The notes under the pieces: generated by a model | What the model was told of the DNA's origin: nothing | Seen by the model: the letters and a program-made list of their open reading frames with translations, nothing else | Databases searched by the model: none | Translations under genes and position numbers: made by a program | In this document: piece by piece, positions 30,541-42,056 of the stretch | Position numbering within the stretch: position 1 is the stretch's first letter | Layout of the letters: the number at the start of each line of letters is the position of its first letter | Source: Sphaerisporangium album | GTDB taxonomy: Bacteria > Actinomycetota > Actinomycetes > Streptosporangiales > Streptosporangiaceae | Length of the DNA stretch: 56,991 nt | Direction of reading: 5' to 3' | Assembly (NCBI RefSeq): GCF_003323745.1 | Contig: NZ_QOIL01000015.1 | Coordinates: 210,737-267,727, forward strand

Positions 30541-32302
30541 ACCTTCGACGGCCGCGCTCTGCGCGCTGGTCATGGCCGCCCTCGCGGTCGCCTCCTCCGC
30601 GTGCTCCACGGTGCGGACCGGGGGCAACATCTTCACGGCGCGGGGGCCGGGCAAGAACGACCCGCTCAGCCAGCCGTACGTGCGCATGCTGCCCGCGCCC
30701 CCGAAGCCGAACGCCCTGCCGACCGAGATCGTCAGCGGCTTCCTCGCCGCAGCGGCCAGCTTCGACGACCCCCTGCGCACCGTCGCCAAGCAGTACCTCA
30801 CCGGCGACGCGCAACGCACCTGGAGTCCCTTCGACGCCGTGATGATCTACGACCAGGGCGAGGTCAAGACCGACACGCCCGGGGACGACCTCACGCAGGC
30901 GCACGTCACGCTGAAGGGTGTCAAGCTCGGCGAACTGGACGGCGACAGCCACTACGTGCCCCGGGACGCCTCCGCGAGCAACGACCTCAGCCGCGGCTTC
31001 ACGCTGGTGCGGGTCCGCGGCCAGTGGCGCATCTCCACGGCCCCGGCCGGGCTTCTGCTGTCCAACGACGACTTCAAGCGCGCCTACCGGTCCTTCGACC
31101 TCTACTTCGCGGCGGGCGACCTCGAAGGCCTGGTCATCGACCAGGTGTGGGTGCCGATCAACCCCAGCCAGGGGCTGGCCAAGTCGCTGGTCCAGCGGCT
31201 GCTCGCCGGGCCGACCACGCCGCTCCAGGACGCCGTCGAATCGGCGTTCGGCGGCGACGTGGACGTCAGCGACGTCAACGACGTCACCGTCGAGGGCGAC
31301 ACCGTCGTGGTCGACTTCACCTCCGACGTGGTCGACTCGGCCCGGGTCGCGCGGTACAAGAGGGCCCTGTCGGCCCAGTTGTCCTGGACGCTGAAGCCGC
31401 TCACCGAGTCGCGGCGCATCGAGGTCAGGGTCAACGGCGAGCAGTTCCCCGGCGGGCCGTTCATCATCGCCCCCCGCGACTACCAGGGGTACGACCCCGA
31501 CGTCGTCGACGCGAGCGCCCAGGCGCTGTACCTGCGGCAGGGCAGGCTGTACGTCATCGACAAGGACAAGGACGAGCCGCTCTCCGCGGGCGCCGGCCCG
31601 GCGCGGCAGCTCACCTCCCTCGCGGTGTCCGACCGGAGCTTCTCGCGGGTGGCCGCCCTGGAGAAGGGCGGCGGCAGGATCTGGGTCACCGGCGCCGCGC
31701 CCGGCAGCCCGTGGGAGCGCTGGCTGGAGGCGCCCGGCCTCACCCCGCCGTCCTGGGACCGGCACGGCGACCTCTGGTCGGTCTCCCGGGCCGGGCCGCG
31801 CAGGTCACAGGTCCTGCGGGCGCGCGAGGCGTCCCGCCCGGTTCCGGTCAGCGCCCCCGATCTGGAGCCCACCGACGTCACGGCGTTCCGCGTGGCCCGC
31901 GACGGCGTTCGCGTGGCGGTCGTCTCCGACGACGGGCACGGCCAGCAGGTGCTGGTCGGCGCGATCACCAAGTCCCGCACGGAGGTGAGGAACGTCCGCA
32001 CGCTCGTCCCGGCCCAGGCGGGGCAGGAGATCGCCGACATCGCCTGGCGCGACGCGAGCACGCTGCTGGTCCTCACCAGGAGCAAGAACGACCGGCAGCT
32101 GACCGCCGTGTCGGTCACCCAGGGAGTGACCGACACGCCGAGGTCTGCGGCACGCATCGAGACGATCACCGCCGCGCCCGAGCCCGCGCCCGTCCTCGCG
32201 GGCACCTCGGACGGCCAGGTGCTGATGTGGGACACGCAGAAGCGCCAGTGGACGCCGCTGGAGAAGAACGGCGCGAGCGCTCCGATGTACCCGCTGGGGT
32301 GA
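30530..32302 (+). CDS. lpqB: Lipoprotein LpqB (GerMN and beta-propeller domains)
   Basis: A 590-residue lipoprotein. The ATG at 30530 overlaps the end of mtrB. A signal peptide ends at C25 (VASSACSTV), a lipobox-like site. The segment MLPAPPKPNALPTEIVSGFLAAAASFDD is typical of LpqB. A GerMN domain (about 200-320; VWVPINPSQGLAKSLVQRLLAGPT, VTVEGDTVVVDFTSDV) is followed by a propeller domain to the end (YLRQGRLYVID, WVTGAAPGSPWERW, LMWDTQKRQW). LpqB binds the external part of MtrB and tunes MtrA phosphorylation. It is the third gene of the mtrAB-lpqB operon. Confidence 0.94.
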   Translation: MRTRPSTAALCALVMAALAVASSACSTVRTGGNIFTARGPGKNDPLSQPYVRMLPAPPKPNALPTEIVSGFLAAAASFDDPLRTVAKQYLTGDAQRTWSPFDAVMIYDQGEVKTDTPGDDLTQAHVTLKGVKLGELDGDSHYVPRDASASNDLSRGFTLVRVRGQWRISTAPAGLLLSNDDFKRAYRSFDLYFAAGDLEGLVIDQVWVPINPSQGLAKSLVQRLLAGPTTPLQDAVESAFGGDVDVSDVNDVTVEGDTVVVDFTSDVVDSARVARYKRALSAQLSWTLKPLTESRRIEVRVNGEQFPGGPFIIAPRDYQGYDPDVVDASAQALYLRQGRLYVIDKDKDEPLSAGAGPARQLTSLAVSDRSFSRVAALEKGGGRIWVTGAAPGSPWERWLEAPGLTPPSWDRHGDLWSVSRAGPRRSQVLRAREASRPVPVSAPDLEPTDVTAFRVARDGVRVAVVSDDGHGQQVLVGAITKSRTEVRNVRTLVPAQAGQEIADIAWRDASTLLVLTRSKNDRQLTAVSVTQGVTDTPRSAARIETITAAPEPAPVLAGTSDGQVLMWDTQKRQWTPLEKNGASAPMYPLG

Positions 32303-32417
32303 CCCGGCCTGTGGACGAACGGGCGTTCGTGACCGGAAGCGGCCAGGCGCTGTGGAAAACCCGGATGACCAGGCGCGCGGCCGGATTTCCGTCGGTGCCG
32401 GGACGCATGGTGGACGA

Positions 32418-33122
32418 GTGCTGACCACCGTCCTCGACCTGATCCTTCCGCCGCGCTGCGCCGGGTGCGGCGGGGCGGGCGCCGTCCTGTGTCCCCCCTG
32501 TCTGGGGCGCATGCGCGCCGACCCGTTCCCCAGGCCGCCCGGCTCCTCGCCGCGCGGGCTGCCCGAGTGCTGGGCGGCCGCCCCGTACGAGGGCGTCCCG
32601 CGCCGGGTGATCCTCGCCTACAAGGAACGCGGCCGCACGGCCCTGCGGCCCGCGCTGGCCGCCTGCCTGGTCGCCACGCTCGTCGCCGCCGCGGGGACGC
32701 CCACGGCCCCGCTGCTGCTGGTCCCGGTGCCGAGCTCTCCGCGCGCCGTGCGGCGGCGCGGGCACGATCCCGTCGGGCGGCTGGCCGCGCTCGCCGCGCG
32801 CCGGCTGCGGGCGCGGGGCTGCCCGGTCGTGGCCGCCCCCGTGCTCAGGCACCGGCGGCACGTGCGCGACCAGGCGGGCCTGAGCGCGTCCGAGCGCGCC
32901 GGAAATCTCGCGGGAGCCTTCGAGGTCGCGGGGCCCGGTACCTGGCGCGCCATGGCGTCCACCGCCGCGCGCGGGCGGCTCTCGGCGCGCCCGGTGGCGG
33001 TGCTCGTGGACGACATCGTGACGACGGGGGCGACGCTCGCCGAGGCGGCGGGCGCGCTGCGCGCCGAGGGCGTCGCGGTCCCCCTCGCGGTGGCGCTCGC
33101 GGCGACCCGGCGGCATTTGTGA
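32418..33122 (+). CDS. ComF family phosphoribosyltransferase-like protein
   Basis: A 234-residue protein if started at GTG 32418 (VLTTVLDLILPPRCAGCG); GTG 32352 would add 22 residues unlike the family. A zinc-finger-like Cys set (CAGCGGAG...CPPC) opens the protein. APYEGVPRRVILAYKERGR is the conserved ComF block, and VAVLVDDIVTTGATLAEAA is the PRPP-binding loop. ComF homologues support natural DNA uptake in other bacteria. In actinobacteria the gene is conserved between lpqB and hpf, and its role there is not established. Confidence 0.88.
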   Translation: MLTTVLDLILPPRCAGCGGAGAVLCPPCLGRMRADPFPRPPGSSPRGLPECWAAAPYEGVPRRVILAYKERGRTALRPALAACLVATLVAAAGTPTAPLLLVPVPSSPRAVRRRGHDPVGRLAALAARRLRARGCPVVAAPVLRHRRHVRDQAGLSASERAGNLAGAFEVAGPGTWRAMASTAARGRLSARPVAVLVDDIVTTGATLAEAAGALRAEGVAVPLAVALAATRRHL

Positions 33123-33689
33123 CACGCCCGACACGCCCGGCGACATCAGACTGAAAAAGATTACGAACAGTAATGAAATCACCAAAACGCTCGGCTGCCC
33201 CCGGGGACACATGTCCGTACCGGGGAGTGTGAAAGGTGCAGCTCACGGGACACAGGAAGGCCGTCGGCGCCGAGCACGAGCACGGCCAACGTGGGGTCTG
33301 CTCCAGGGCTCGGATCCTCAAGGAAATCACTCAATGTGATCCTTTGGGCGCTCCCGCGGCTGACATTCGGCCCGGCAGCGACTAGCGTCTGAGCATGGCA
33401 CCCGTTCGGGTCCGTGGTTGCGCCGGACCGACCCCCGCAGAGGGGCCGGCCCGGCTAGCCGATGCCAGCCGCAGGCGAAACGGCCCACGTAAGGCGACTC
33501 TTTGTCGACCGATCACGGTGCGGCTTAGAGGTAAGTCCTGCCTTCCCGGAGGTCCAGATGTCCTCCGTCAGAAGAGAAGGGCAGTAGTGGCACAGAGCCG
33601 CGAGACCCTCAGCAGGCGGATGTGGGGACGAAGACCAGGTCGGCCGGACGGGTGCCCTCCTCGCAGTCGATACGAAGGGGGGCCTTTGA
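33123..33689 (+). promoter_or_regulatory. Long structured leader / promoter region upstream of hpf
   Basis: 567 bp without a sizeable gene. An AT-rich patch at 33150-33195 (TTACGAACAGTAATG) could hold a promoter. The nested hairpin 33199-33225 (CCCCGG and CCGGGG around GGACACATGTCC) and the hairpin 33320-33344 (ATCAC/GTGAT plus AAGG/CCTT) lie downstream. From 33430 to 33560 the sequence alternates G-rich and C-rich blocks. I compared it by eye with c-di-AMP, cobalamin and SAM riboswitch cores and found no match. Confidence 0.4.
33558..33587 (+). CDS. Possible 9-codon leader ORF before hpf (MSSVRREGQ)
   Basis: ATG 33558 has a full GGAGG five bases upstream, unlike most real genes here, and TAG follows after nine codons. 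It ends about 100 bp before hpf. It may be a regulatory upstream ORF or chance. Two arginines in a row (AGA AGA, rare codons in this genome) are of note for attenuation. Confidence 0.3.
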   Translation: MSSVRREGQ

Positions 33690-34352
33690 GTGGACATCAT
33701 CGTCAAGGGACGGCACACCAGTGTGAGTGACCGGTTCCGCGATCACGTGACGACCAAGCTGGCCAGGATCGAACGACTGGACAACAAGCTCATACGCGTC
33801 GATGTGGAGGTGTCCAAGGAAGCGAACGTGCGGGCGACGGAAGACCGGGAGCGGGTCGAGCTGACCATCCACTCCAAGGGTCCGGCGATCCGTGCCGAGG
33901 CGTCGGCCGACGACCGCTTCGCGGCGCTCGACATCGCCCTCGGCAAACTCGAAGGACGGCTCCGGCGCATCGCCGACCGGCGGAAGGTCCACCACGGCAA
34001 CCATTGCCCCCCATCGGTGGCCGCCCTCACCTCCGCCCTGGCGGACACCTACGAGCCCCTGCCCGAACCGCTTCCCGCCGAGCCCCAGGCCCAGGAGAAG
34101 GCCGGCCGCGCCCCGCGCGACTCCGGCTTCGAAGAACCCATCGTGCCGATCGAGATGGACGGCGACGGCCCCCTCGTCGTCCGCGAGAAGTTCCACAACG
34201 CCGACCCGATGACCATCGACCAGGCACTGCTGGAGATGGAACTCGTCGGCCATGATTTCTACCTGTTCAGAGACAAGGAATCCGGGCATCCCAGCGTCGT
34301 GTACCGACGTGTCGGGTACGCGTACGGAGTGTTGCGGCTCGTAGAACAGTAA
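33690..34352 (+). CDS. hpf: Ribosome hibernation-promoting factor, long form
   Basis: A 220-residue protein from GTG 33690, preceded by AAGGGGGG. The N-terminal domain (1-105) has the YfiA/HPF fold sequence (MDIIVKGRHTSVSDRFRDHVTTKLARIERLD, then VELTIHSKGPAIRAEASADDRFAALDIALGKLEGRLR). An acidic/Pro linker joins the C-terminal dimerisation domain (about 155-220; REKFHNADPMTIDQALLEMELVGHDFYLFRDKES, VVYRRVGYAYGVLRLVE). Long HPF joins 70S ribosomes into inactive 100S dimers in stationary phase or stress. The long leader suggests regulated expression. Confidence 0.94.
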   Translation: MDIIVKGRHTSVSDRFRDHVTTKLARIERLDNKLIRVDVEVSKEANVRATEDRERVELTIHSKGPAIRAEASADDRFAALDIALGKLEGRLRRIADRRKVHHGNHCPPSVAALTSALADTYEPLPEPLPAEPQAQEKAGRAPRDSGFEEPIVPIEMDGDGPLVVREKFHNADPMTIDQALLEMELVGHDFYLFRDKESGHPSVVYRRVGYAYGVLRLVEQ

Positions 34353-34382
34353 CCGCGGCGTTCGAAGATCCTCTCGACCAAC

Positions 34383-34432
34383 CCCGCGACCCGGAAACCC
34401 ATGTAATGATGGCGGTTCCGACGGGTCGCGGG
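34383..34432 (+). terminator. Extended hairpin after hpf
   Basis: Perfect 11-bp arms CCCGCGACCCG / CGGGTCGCGGG, with an inner GGAA/TTCC pairing, lie 30 bp after hpf and 60 bp before the next gene. It could terminate hpf or structure the next leader. Confidence 0.55.
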
Positions 34433-34492
34433 AGCGTCGTGCGGTAGGGATCGACCTACCCGGCGCGATCAGGCTCCCCACGAGGAGGAGGC

Positions 34493-35197
34493 GTGACGCA
34501 GACCGACGAAACGGCCGGCCGCTCCGGGCGTGACGAGCCGATCCGCGTGCTGATCGTTGACGATCACGCGCTGATCCGGCGGAGCCTGGAACTGGCGCTG
34601 GCCGCGGAGCCGGACATCGATGTGGTCGGCGAGGCGAGCGATGGTCAGGAGGCGGTCGAGATCGCCGACCGCCTCCTGCCCGACGTGGTCCTCATGGACG
34701 TCCGCATGCCCCGTCAGGGGGGCATAGAGGCGACCCGGGTGATCAAGGCCTCGGTCCCGAGCGCGCGGATCATCATGCTGACCGTCAGCGACGAGGAAGA
34801 AGACCTCTTCGAGGCGATCAAGGCCGGGGCCACGGGCTACCTGCTGAAGGACGTCCAGATCGACGAGGTCCCCGACGCCGTGCGCGGCGTGCACGAAGGA
34901 CAGTCACTGATCAACCCGGCGATGGCGGCGAAGCTCATCAGCGAGTTCGCCAACATGAGCCGCAAGGAGGCCGAGCGGCCGCCGCAGCTCCCCGTCCCCA
35001 GGCTCACCGAGCGCGAGATGGAGGTGCTCCGCCTGGTCGCCAAGGGCATGAACAACCGCGAGATCGCCAAGGAGCTCTTCATCTCCGAGAACACGGTGAA
35101 GAACCACGTCCGCAACATCCTGGAGAAGCTCCAACTCCACTCCCGCATGGAAGCCGTGGTCTACGCCGTGCGGGAGCGCCTGCTCGAAATAACCTGA
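34493..35197 (+). CDS. NarL/FixJ-type response regulator (LuxR HTH)
   Basis: A 234-residue regulator with a GGAGGAGG site before GTG 34493. The receiver domain has [16 protein letters not shown], phospho-acceptor D69 ([13 protein letters not shown]) and [10 protein letters not shown] with K in YLLKDV. The LuxR-type HTH fills the C-terminus ([36 protein letters not shown]). No sensor kinase gene is adjacent, so it is an orphan or pairs with a distant kinase. In Streptomyces and relatives an orphan regulator of this kind is conserved between hpf and secA; target genes are unknown to me. Confidence 0.92.
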   Translation: MTQTDETAGRSGRDEPIRVLIVDDHALIRRSLELALAAEPDIDVVGEASDGQEAVEIADRLLPDVVLMDVRMPRQGGIEATRVIKASVPSARIIMLTVSDEEEDLFEAIKAGATGYLLKDVQIDEVPDAVRGVHEGQSLINPAMAAKLISEFANMSRKEAERPPQLPVPRLTEREMEVLRLVAKGMNNREIAKELFISENTVKNHVRNILEKLQLHSRMEAVVYAVRERLLEIT

Positions 35198-35236
35198 GCG
35201 GTCGTCCGTGCTGATGGCCCTCTGTTCGTTCGCGCG

Positions 35237-35267
35237 GGGCTTGTGCGCCCTTCAGGCGCCCAAGCCC
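35237..35267. terminator. Bidirectional hairpin between convergent regulator and glycosylase genes
   Basis: GGGCTTG-T-GCGCC pairs with GGCGC-C-CAAGCCC across CTTCA (12 pairs, one mismatch), between stops at 35197 and 35284. Confidence 0.65.
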
Positions 35268-35283
35268 ACGGCGGGGAGTCACT

Positions 35284-36537
35284 TCAGCTTTCGCGCAGAG
35301 CCGCCTGGAGCGGGAGAGCCAGCTCGGGCGCGCTGACGCGGTCCACGCGGACGGTGTCGCAGCCGACCCACGTCGCGGCCTCGTGCAGAGCCTGGCTCAT
35401 GGCCTCGACCGCGGCCGCGGGGACGCGGCCGGTCGGGCCCGGCTCGAAGGCGACGTGGCGGGCGACGAACGTCGTGCCCTCGCGGGCGGGGTCGACGCGG
35501 CCGATCAGGCGGCCGCCGGCGAGCACCGGCATCGTGAAGTAGCCGTGCACCCGCTTGTCCTTCGGGACGTACGCCTCCAGGCGGTGGGTGAAGCCGAACA
35601 CCCGCTCGGTGCGGGCCCGGTCCCACACCAGGGAGTCGAAGGGCGACAGCGGGGTCGTGCGGTGGCGGCCCTTCGGCGCGGACTCCAGCGCCAGGGGATC
35701 GGCCCACGCGTTGGCGACCGCCCGCCCCGCGGCCGCCCCGGTCCCGGCCCGGCGCGCGGCGGCCCACCCGGAGACGCGGACGGGGACGAGCCCGGCGGAC
35801 CCGTCCAGCAGCGCGTCGTCGAGCATGGTCGCGTACACGCCCTTGAGCCGCAGGAAGTCGACGATGTCGGCGCGGGTGGCCACCCCGAGGGCCGCCCCGG
35901 CGACGCGCGCCAGCCGCACGACGCACTCGGCGTCGGTCAGCTCCTGTCCCAGAAGGGCGGCCGGGACGACGCGGTCGGCGACGTCGTACACCCGCCGCCA
36001 GCCGACGCGGCGCGTGCACACCACCTCGCCGATGTCGAGCAGGAACTCGACCGCGATCTTGACATCGGACCAGTCCCACCACGGGCCGCCGTTCTTGGCG
36101 CCGCCGAGCTCGGTGGTCGTGAGGGGACCCTCGTCTCGCACCTGCTGGAGCACCTTGTCGATGGTGGGCGGCACCTCGTGCCAGCGGAACCGCCGGTCGC
36201 GGTAGGCGCGGCGGCGGAAGGCGTACAGCGGCCAGTGGTCGATCGGCAGGACGCAGGCGGCGTGGCACCAGTACTCGAACGCCGACGCCGGGTCGTGCCA
36301 GTAGGCCCGCTCCACCTTGGCCCTGCCCACCGCCCCGAGCCGCGCGTAGGCGACCAGCTCGTGCGAGCGGGCGAGCACCGAGATGGTGTCGAGCTGGACG
36401 GCCGCCAGGCGCCGCAGCATCGCGCCCACCCCGCCCCGCCGCGAGTCGGCGCCGAGGAACCCCTGGGCGCGCAGGATGAGGCGGCGGGCGTCGTCGGCGG
36501 AGAGCTCTGTCACGGGAGCGGGGAGACCACTGGGCAT
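35284..36537 (-). CDS. Winged-helix DNA glycosylase-like protein, YcaQ/AlkX (HTH_42) family
   Basis: A 417-residue protein. The family block LRRLAAVQLDTISVLARSHELVAYARLG contains Q48-L-D50, matching the QxD catalytic motif of E. coli YcaQ/AlkX rather than the QxQ of Streptomyces AlkZ. Other family blocks are FEYWCHAACVLPIDHWPLYAFRR, a three-winged-helix middle part (LTTTELGG, WWDWSDVKIAVEFLLDIGEVVCTRRVGWRRVYDVADRV) and PFDSLVWDRARTERVFGF near residue 300, with KVHGYFTMPVLAGGRLIGRVDP following. Such enzymes remove bulky alkylated bases or unhook interstrand crosslinks. It stands alone on the minus strand. Confidence 0.87.
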   Translation of the reverse strand: MPSGLPAPVTELSADDARRLILRAQGFLGADSRRGGVGAMLRRLAAVQLDTISVLARSHELVAYARLGAVGRAKVERAYWHDPASAFEYWCHAACVLPIDHWPLYAFRRRAYRDRRFRWHEVPPTIDKVLQQVRDEGPLTTTELGGAKNGGPWWDWSDVKIAVEFLLDIGEVVCTRRVGWRRVYDVADRVVPAALLGQELTDAECVVRLARVAGAALGVATRADIVDFLRLKGVYATMLDDALLDGSAGLVPVRVSGWAAARRAGTGAAAGRAVANAWADPLALESAPKGRHRTTPLSPFDSLVWDRARTERVFGFTHRLEAYVPKDKRVHGYFTMPVLAGGRLIGRVDPAREGTTFVARHVAFEPGPTGRVPAAAVEAMSQALHEAATWVGCDTVRVDRVSAPELALPLQAALRES

Positions 36538-36600
36538 GGACCGATGGTAGAGCCTGCCACCGACAAAGCCCCTATGAAGGTGTTCTGTGCCTGGGGCGAA

Positions 36601-36882
36601 TCAGGCGCCGTGCCTCTCGAAGGGGGAGTGGTGCTCCTGGACGGCGATCTCGCGGGGGGCGTCCTCGATGACGTCCGAGAAGATGTCGAAGATGAGGGCG
36701 AGGATGCCGCCGACCACGACGATGCCGCCGCCGAGCCAGAACAGGAACCAGTTCGGGCCGAGGCACAGGGCCACCCCGCCGATGGTGAACCCCAGAAGGA
36801 TCACGGTGACGGCCAGCCATGAGGTCGGACGCCCCGCGTGGGACTGCCCGCCGTGTGCCGGCGCCGGTGCGCTCTCGGCCAT
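36601..36882 (-). CDS. Small two-span membrane protein (HGxxPAAW-like family)
   Basis: A 93-residue protein with GAGGAG upstream of ATG 36882. The N-terminus ends in [11 protein letters not shown], a variant of the HGxTPAAWT motif that names this actinobacterial family. Two spans follow: [18 protein letters not shown] and [25 protein letters not shown] charged tail (HSPFERHGA) ends the protein. Function is unknown. Confidence 0.75.
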   Translation of the reverse strand: MAESAPAPAHGGQSHAGRPTSWLAVTVILLGFTIGGVALCLGPNWFLFWLGGGIVVVGGILALIFDIFSDVIEDAPREIAVQEHHSPFERHGA

Positions 36883-37188
36883 CCTGACTCCTCGATCTCG
36901 TTCGACTCGCGTGACGTCGGGAGGGGGCGCGCCACGTGGCAAAGATTCCCTCCCCTTACCGTCGCACGATATACAACGTCACCACCGGTCGCCGCAGGCC
37001 GTACCGGTGTAACCCGTGTAAACGGTCCGGCAGGGGGGAAGCCGGGAACTCCGGCGGCCCCGACAGCGTCATTGACGGTGGCTGTGTGCGGTGGTGAAAC
37101 CGCCTACCATGGTTACGGGGAACTCTGTTACGTCCTCATGTCCCGGCCGCCGGGCCGCGGTACAGACCTGCGAGGAGCTTTACAAAAA

Positions 37189-39990
<2,802 letters not shown>

Positions 39991-40039
39991 CCGTCCCATC
40001 CCTCGACCGCCGCGCCGGCGGCCGAGGGCCCGGATCACC

Positions 40040-40071
40040 CGGCCCCGTGACCCGCACAGGTCACGGGGCCG
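40040..40071. terminator. Perfect 13-bp hairpin between secA and the Rv3235-family gene
   Basis: CGGCCCCGTGACC and its exact complement with a 6-nt loop lie midway between convergent stops at 39990 and 40080. Confidence 0.75.
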
Positions 40072-40079
40072 TTCCACGT

Positions 40080-40580
40080 TCAGGCCGTCTCGAAGTCCGT
40101 GCACAGCCACTGGACGCCCCGGCGTTCGACCCGCAGCGCCAGCACGCGACTTCGCTCGCCGCAGCGGACGAGCATGCAGGCCTCGACCACGCCGTCGCAC
40201 GGCCGGTGCACGTGCGGGGTGCCCGCCACCGGCGGCCGTCTGGTGTCGATCATGCGTCCGGCCCGCACCAGCTCGGCGTACGCCCGGCCGGTCAGGCGGT
40301 CGGCCACGCCGCCCGGCGGACGCCGCCCCGCCAGCACCTCGGCGAGGGCCTGGCCGAGGCCGCGCAGCCCGCGCTCGTCGGGCGAGGCGCCGCTCCGGGC
40401 GGCGAGCGCGACGGGGCGTGTCTCGGGCGGCGGCCCGTCGCAGGCGACGGCCGGCGAGCCCTGCGGGGGAACGGGGGCCGTCGGCGGCGAGCCGGGGCGG
40501 CGCTCCTCGTCGTACGGAGGGTCGGCCGGGGGGACGGTACGCAGCGCGGGGAGCGTGATGGGGCGGGAGAGACGGGACAT
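40080..40580 (-). CDS. Rv3235 family protein
   Basis: A 166-residue protein from ATG 40580 (CCGGAG upstream); the GTG 13 codons earlier lacks a ribosome site. The first half is a disordered Pro-rich region. The C-terminal 100 residues are the conserved part: LGQALAEVLAGRRPPGGVADRLTGRAYAELVRAG, PHVHRPCDGVVEACMLVRCGERSRVLALRVERRGVQWLCTDFE. The family is named from M. tuberculosis Rv3235, which also lies near secA1 and mtrAB-lpqB. Function is unknown. Conservation of the locus supports a link to secretion or cell-envelope work, but that is inference. Confidence 0.85.
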   Translation of the reverse strand: MSRLSRPITLPALRTVPPADPPYDEERRPGSPPTAPVPPQGSPAVACDGPPPETRPVALAARSGASPDERGLRGLGQALAEVLAGRRPPGGVADRLTGRAYAELVRAGRMIDTRRPPVAGTPHVHRPCDGVVEACMLVRCGERSRVLALRVERRGVQWLCTDFETA

Positions 40581-40690
40581 CGCGGGCACTCCGGAGTCGT
40601 CGGCGAATCGGGACGACACTAAGGAGCACCCGCCCGGCCGGGCTGATGCGCGTTGTCACGGACCGGTCACGCGGACCGCGTCCGGGCGCG

Positions 40691-42025
40691 TCACGAGCCG
40701 CGGCCGCCGGGGGGAGCGGCGGGCTCGCCGGAGTCCGGGTCCGGCTCGGGCTCCCGCCCGGGGGTGAAGATGTCCAGCCGTTTGATCAGGAAGCTGAACA
40801 CCACGTAGTACACCACCGCGTAGATCAGGCCGAGCAGCATGATCTGCCAGAACTTGTCGGTGTTGGACTTGGTGGCGTTCAGCGCCGCGTCGATGGCGCC
40901 GGCGGAGAAGTTGAACCCCAGGTGCCCGTCCATGGCCGCGACCAGGGCCATCGAAAGGCCGGTGAGCAGGGCGTGGATGACGAACAGCAGCGGCGCGACG
41001 AAGATGAACGCGAACTCGATCGGCTCGGTGACCCCGGTCACGAACGCCACGAGCGCCGCCGAGATCATGATGCCGCCCACGGCGCGGCGGCGGTGGGGCG
41101 GGGCGGCCCGCCAGATGGCGATGGCGGCGGCGGGCAGGCCGAACATGATGACGGGGAAGAACCCGGCCATGAACTCGCCGGATCCGGGATCGCCCTGGAG
41201 GTAGCAGGTCAGGTCGCCCGCGAACTGCCGGCCCGCGACCGTGCAGTCCGGCACCTGGAACCACACGATCGAGTTGAGGAAGTGGTGCAGGCCGAGGGGG
41301 ATGAGCAGCCGGTTGAAGAGGCCGTAGATGCCCGCGCCCGCGGTGGAGTGGTCGGCGAGCCAGCGTCCGAACCCGGTGATCCACTCGCCGACCGGCTGCC
41401 AGAGCAGGCCGAACACCACGCCGAGGATCAGCGCGGCGAAGGCCGTGACGATCGGGACGAACCGGCGCCCGCCGAAGAACGCCAGCCAGGTGGGCAGCTT
41501 GACGCGGTAGTAGCGCTGGTAGAGGACGGCCGCGACGAGCCCGATCACGATGCCGCCGAGCACGCCGGTCGGGTTGCCCGCCCCGAGGTTGAGCACCTGC
41601 GACGTCCTGCCGTCCGCGCCGACGACCGTCTGGGCCACGCGGGTGTGCACGGCGTAGCCGGAGGCGTCGAAGAACAGCAGCTTGGACACCCGGTCGAACA
41701 CAAGGTAACCGACCAACGCGGCGAGGGCCGTCGACCCGTCGGAGCGCCGCGCGTACCCGACCGCCACGCCGATCGCGAAGAGCAGGGGGAGGTTCTCGAA
41801 GAGCGCCGCGCCCGCGCCGCCCACCACCTCGGCGATCTTGTCCAGCGCGGCGTTCTGGGTGCGTCCGAGGAGGTCGTCCTGGCCGAGCCGGAAGAGGAGG
41901 CCCGCCGCGGGGAGGGCGGCGATCGGCAGCATCAGCGAGCGGCCGATCCGCGACAGGATCGCCATGGCGCCGGATCTCGGGGGCGGGGGCGCGGGGAGGC
42001 CCGCATCGGTCGAGGCGGAGCTCAT
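40691..42025 (-). CDS. PTS transporter EIIC, N-acetylglucosamine/glucose type
   Basis: A 444-residue membrane channel with GGAGGA before ATG 42025. It begins with the family motif LSRIGRSLMLPIAALPAAGLLFRLG. Eight or more spans follow, with GLHHFLNSIVWFQV (the GlcNAc-type signature; glucose permeases differ at this site) and the conserved GVTEPIEFAFIFVAPLLFVIHALLTGLSMAL. No EIIB or EIIA is fused: EIIB is a separate gene at 44028 and EIIA at 44349. It takes up and phosphorylates the sugar with those partners. The DasR-like regulator gene follows upstream in the same direction, and a Pro/Glu tail ends the protein. Confidence 0.92.
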   Translation of the reverse strand: MSSASTDAGLPAPPPPRSGAMAILSRIGRSLMLPIAALPAAGLLFRLGQDDLLGRTQNAALDKIAEVVGGAGAALFENLPLLFAIGVAVGYARRSDGSTALAALVGYLVFDRVSKLLFFDASGYAVHTRVAQTVVGADGRTSQVLNLGAGNPTGVLGGIVIGLVAAVLYQRYYRVKLPTWLAFFGGRRFVPIVTAFAALILGVVFGLLWQPVGEWITGFGRWLADHSTAGAGIYGLFNRLLIPLGLHHFLNSIVWFQVPDCTVAGRQFAGDLTCYLQGDPGSGEFMAGFFPVIMFGLPAAAIAIWRAAPPHRRRAVGGIMISAALVAFVTGVTEPIEFAFIFVAPLLFVIHALLTGLSMALVAAMDGHLGFNFSAGAIDAALNATKSNTDKFWQIMLLGLIYAVVYYVVFSFLIKRLDIFTPGREPEPDPDSGEPAAPPGGRGS

Positions 42026-42056
42026 CGGCTTTCCTCCAGGTATGGGAAGGGAGGAT

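Noticed and set aside
33430..33560. Possible c-di-AMP (ydaO), cobalamin or SAM riboswitch before hpf
   Set aside because: None of the conserved cores was found on either strand by eye. A covariance-model search would settle it.
37138..37188. Upstream ATG start for secA (adds [12 protein letters not shown] leader)
   Set aside because: Actinobacterial SecA proteins start at [12 protein letters not shown], and the extra residues are unlike the family.
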